Assembly (NCBI RefSeq): GCF_018446385.1
Contig: NC_056000.1
Span: 50,190,722-50,254,721, forward strand
Length of the DNA: 64,000 nt
Direction: 5' to 3'
Source of the DNA: Zingiber officinale
Taxonomy: Eukaryota; Streptophyta; Magnoliopsida; Zingiberales; Zingiberaceae
Made by a program: the position numbers and the translations under genes. The notes beneath the pieces are model-generated. The model was not told where the DNA came from and made no database searches. It was given only the letters and a program-made list of their open reading frames with translations. This document shows positions 63,496 through 64,000 of the stretch, piece after piece (position 1 is the first letter of the stretch; every line of letters begins with the position of its first letter).

Positions 63496-64000
63496 ACGCG
63501 AGTCTCCATCAATGGTCAAGCGGCGACCTTAAACCCGGTCATCACCAAATCGTCGAGTGTTACGTATCCGCAAGTGCATGGATTCGTCGTCAGTAATAAA
63601 AATATCGATCCCACAGAGACTGGTTATAAGCACTAGCAATGATTCACTTAGGGTTAGCTAGACTACCAATGTTTGTAGTTAATATAAGTAGGGAGATCGG
63701 GAAGGAGAAACGAGAGCTAGTGAAAAGAGATCTTGGTTATGAGAAGTTCTAGGACTTTAATTTCGTTGTGGTGGTATTGATGAGTCACGCTTTATCTTAC
63801 ACTCCTCGTCCTTCAACGTGCATTCGCCGAAAGCTAAAATAACTATTCTTAACTATTAAATAGAGAAAGTTCATAAGAAGTCCTGTTACGGTTTACTCCT
63901 GTTACTAGGGCGCCTTGGTAAATCATAAGATCATAACTCTAATTGGTGTATTTGAGAATAGAGATAAAGAACTAAGCTTGGTCTCTCGCTTCCTTGAGGA
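63496..64000. repeat. Start of another unclassified repeat
   Basis: After a short duplicated phrase (AAGCGGCGACCTTAAAC at about 63518-63534, related to 63481-63496), a new element probably begins at TGTTACGTATCCGCAAGTGC (63558). Sequence of this kind (ATCGATCCCACAGAGACTGG) is widespread as plant repeat DNA. The window ends inside it. No coding region. Confidence 0.5.

Overview
The window is nuclear DNA of a flowering plant, almost certainly a monocot. The signs are spliced plant genes, one single-exon gene with very high third-position GC, and dense nested LTR retrotransposons. The recurrent CCGAGCGG/CCGCTCGG and AGGCGCC-type repeats would fit Zingiberales, but that is a guess.

Five host loci are supported. 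(1) A 5' portion of a ureidoglycolate amidohydrolase gene (minus, 3869-6491, three exons). (2) A single-exon SYP1-type syntaxin (plus, 21053-21904). (3) A two-exon HSP20-domain protein of the RTM2-like type with a C-terminal membrane anchor (plus, 23619-24655). (4) A six-exon p23 HSP90 co-chaperone (minus, 25287-32711) whose third intron carries a 4-kb hAT transposon. (5) A nine-exon plastid tryptophan synthase alpha / indole-3-glycerol phosphate lyase homologue (minus, 52010-53729). All splice junctions of (3), (4) and (5) were traced and keep frame from start to stop.

The rest is mobile DNA. 1-807: eroded end of a SIRE-type LTR. About 870-2835: dead LINE. 7183-19552: a four-level nest, in which a Tourist/PIF-like MITE is interrupted by a Copia element, its gag by a long solo LTR, and that by a TRIM-like element. 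Each level has matching target-site duplications. 20060-20600: about 86-bp tandem array. 22126-22744: second Tourist-like MITE. 26499-30557: hAT element with 8-bp duplication. 32964-51533: Tat-lineage Gypsy element (Gypsy A) with archaeal-type RNase H and an antisense spliced ORF. Its integrase is split by a 9.2-kb SIRE-type element (36882-46086). That element has an intact gag, no recognisable pol, a second spliced ORF and a 33-bp tandem array. 54867 to past 63495: a second Tat element (Gypsy B), split by a 2.7-kb solo LTR (57042-59706). 63558-64000: start of another, unclassified repeat.

The most unusual signal is in the LTRs of the SIRE-type element. Six consecutive 41-bp units each form a hairpin with the same 19-nt middle, but with four different 7-bp stems, each stem matched by its own complement. 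Related short arrays occur in the unrelated TRIM element and in the 86-bp array.
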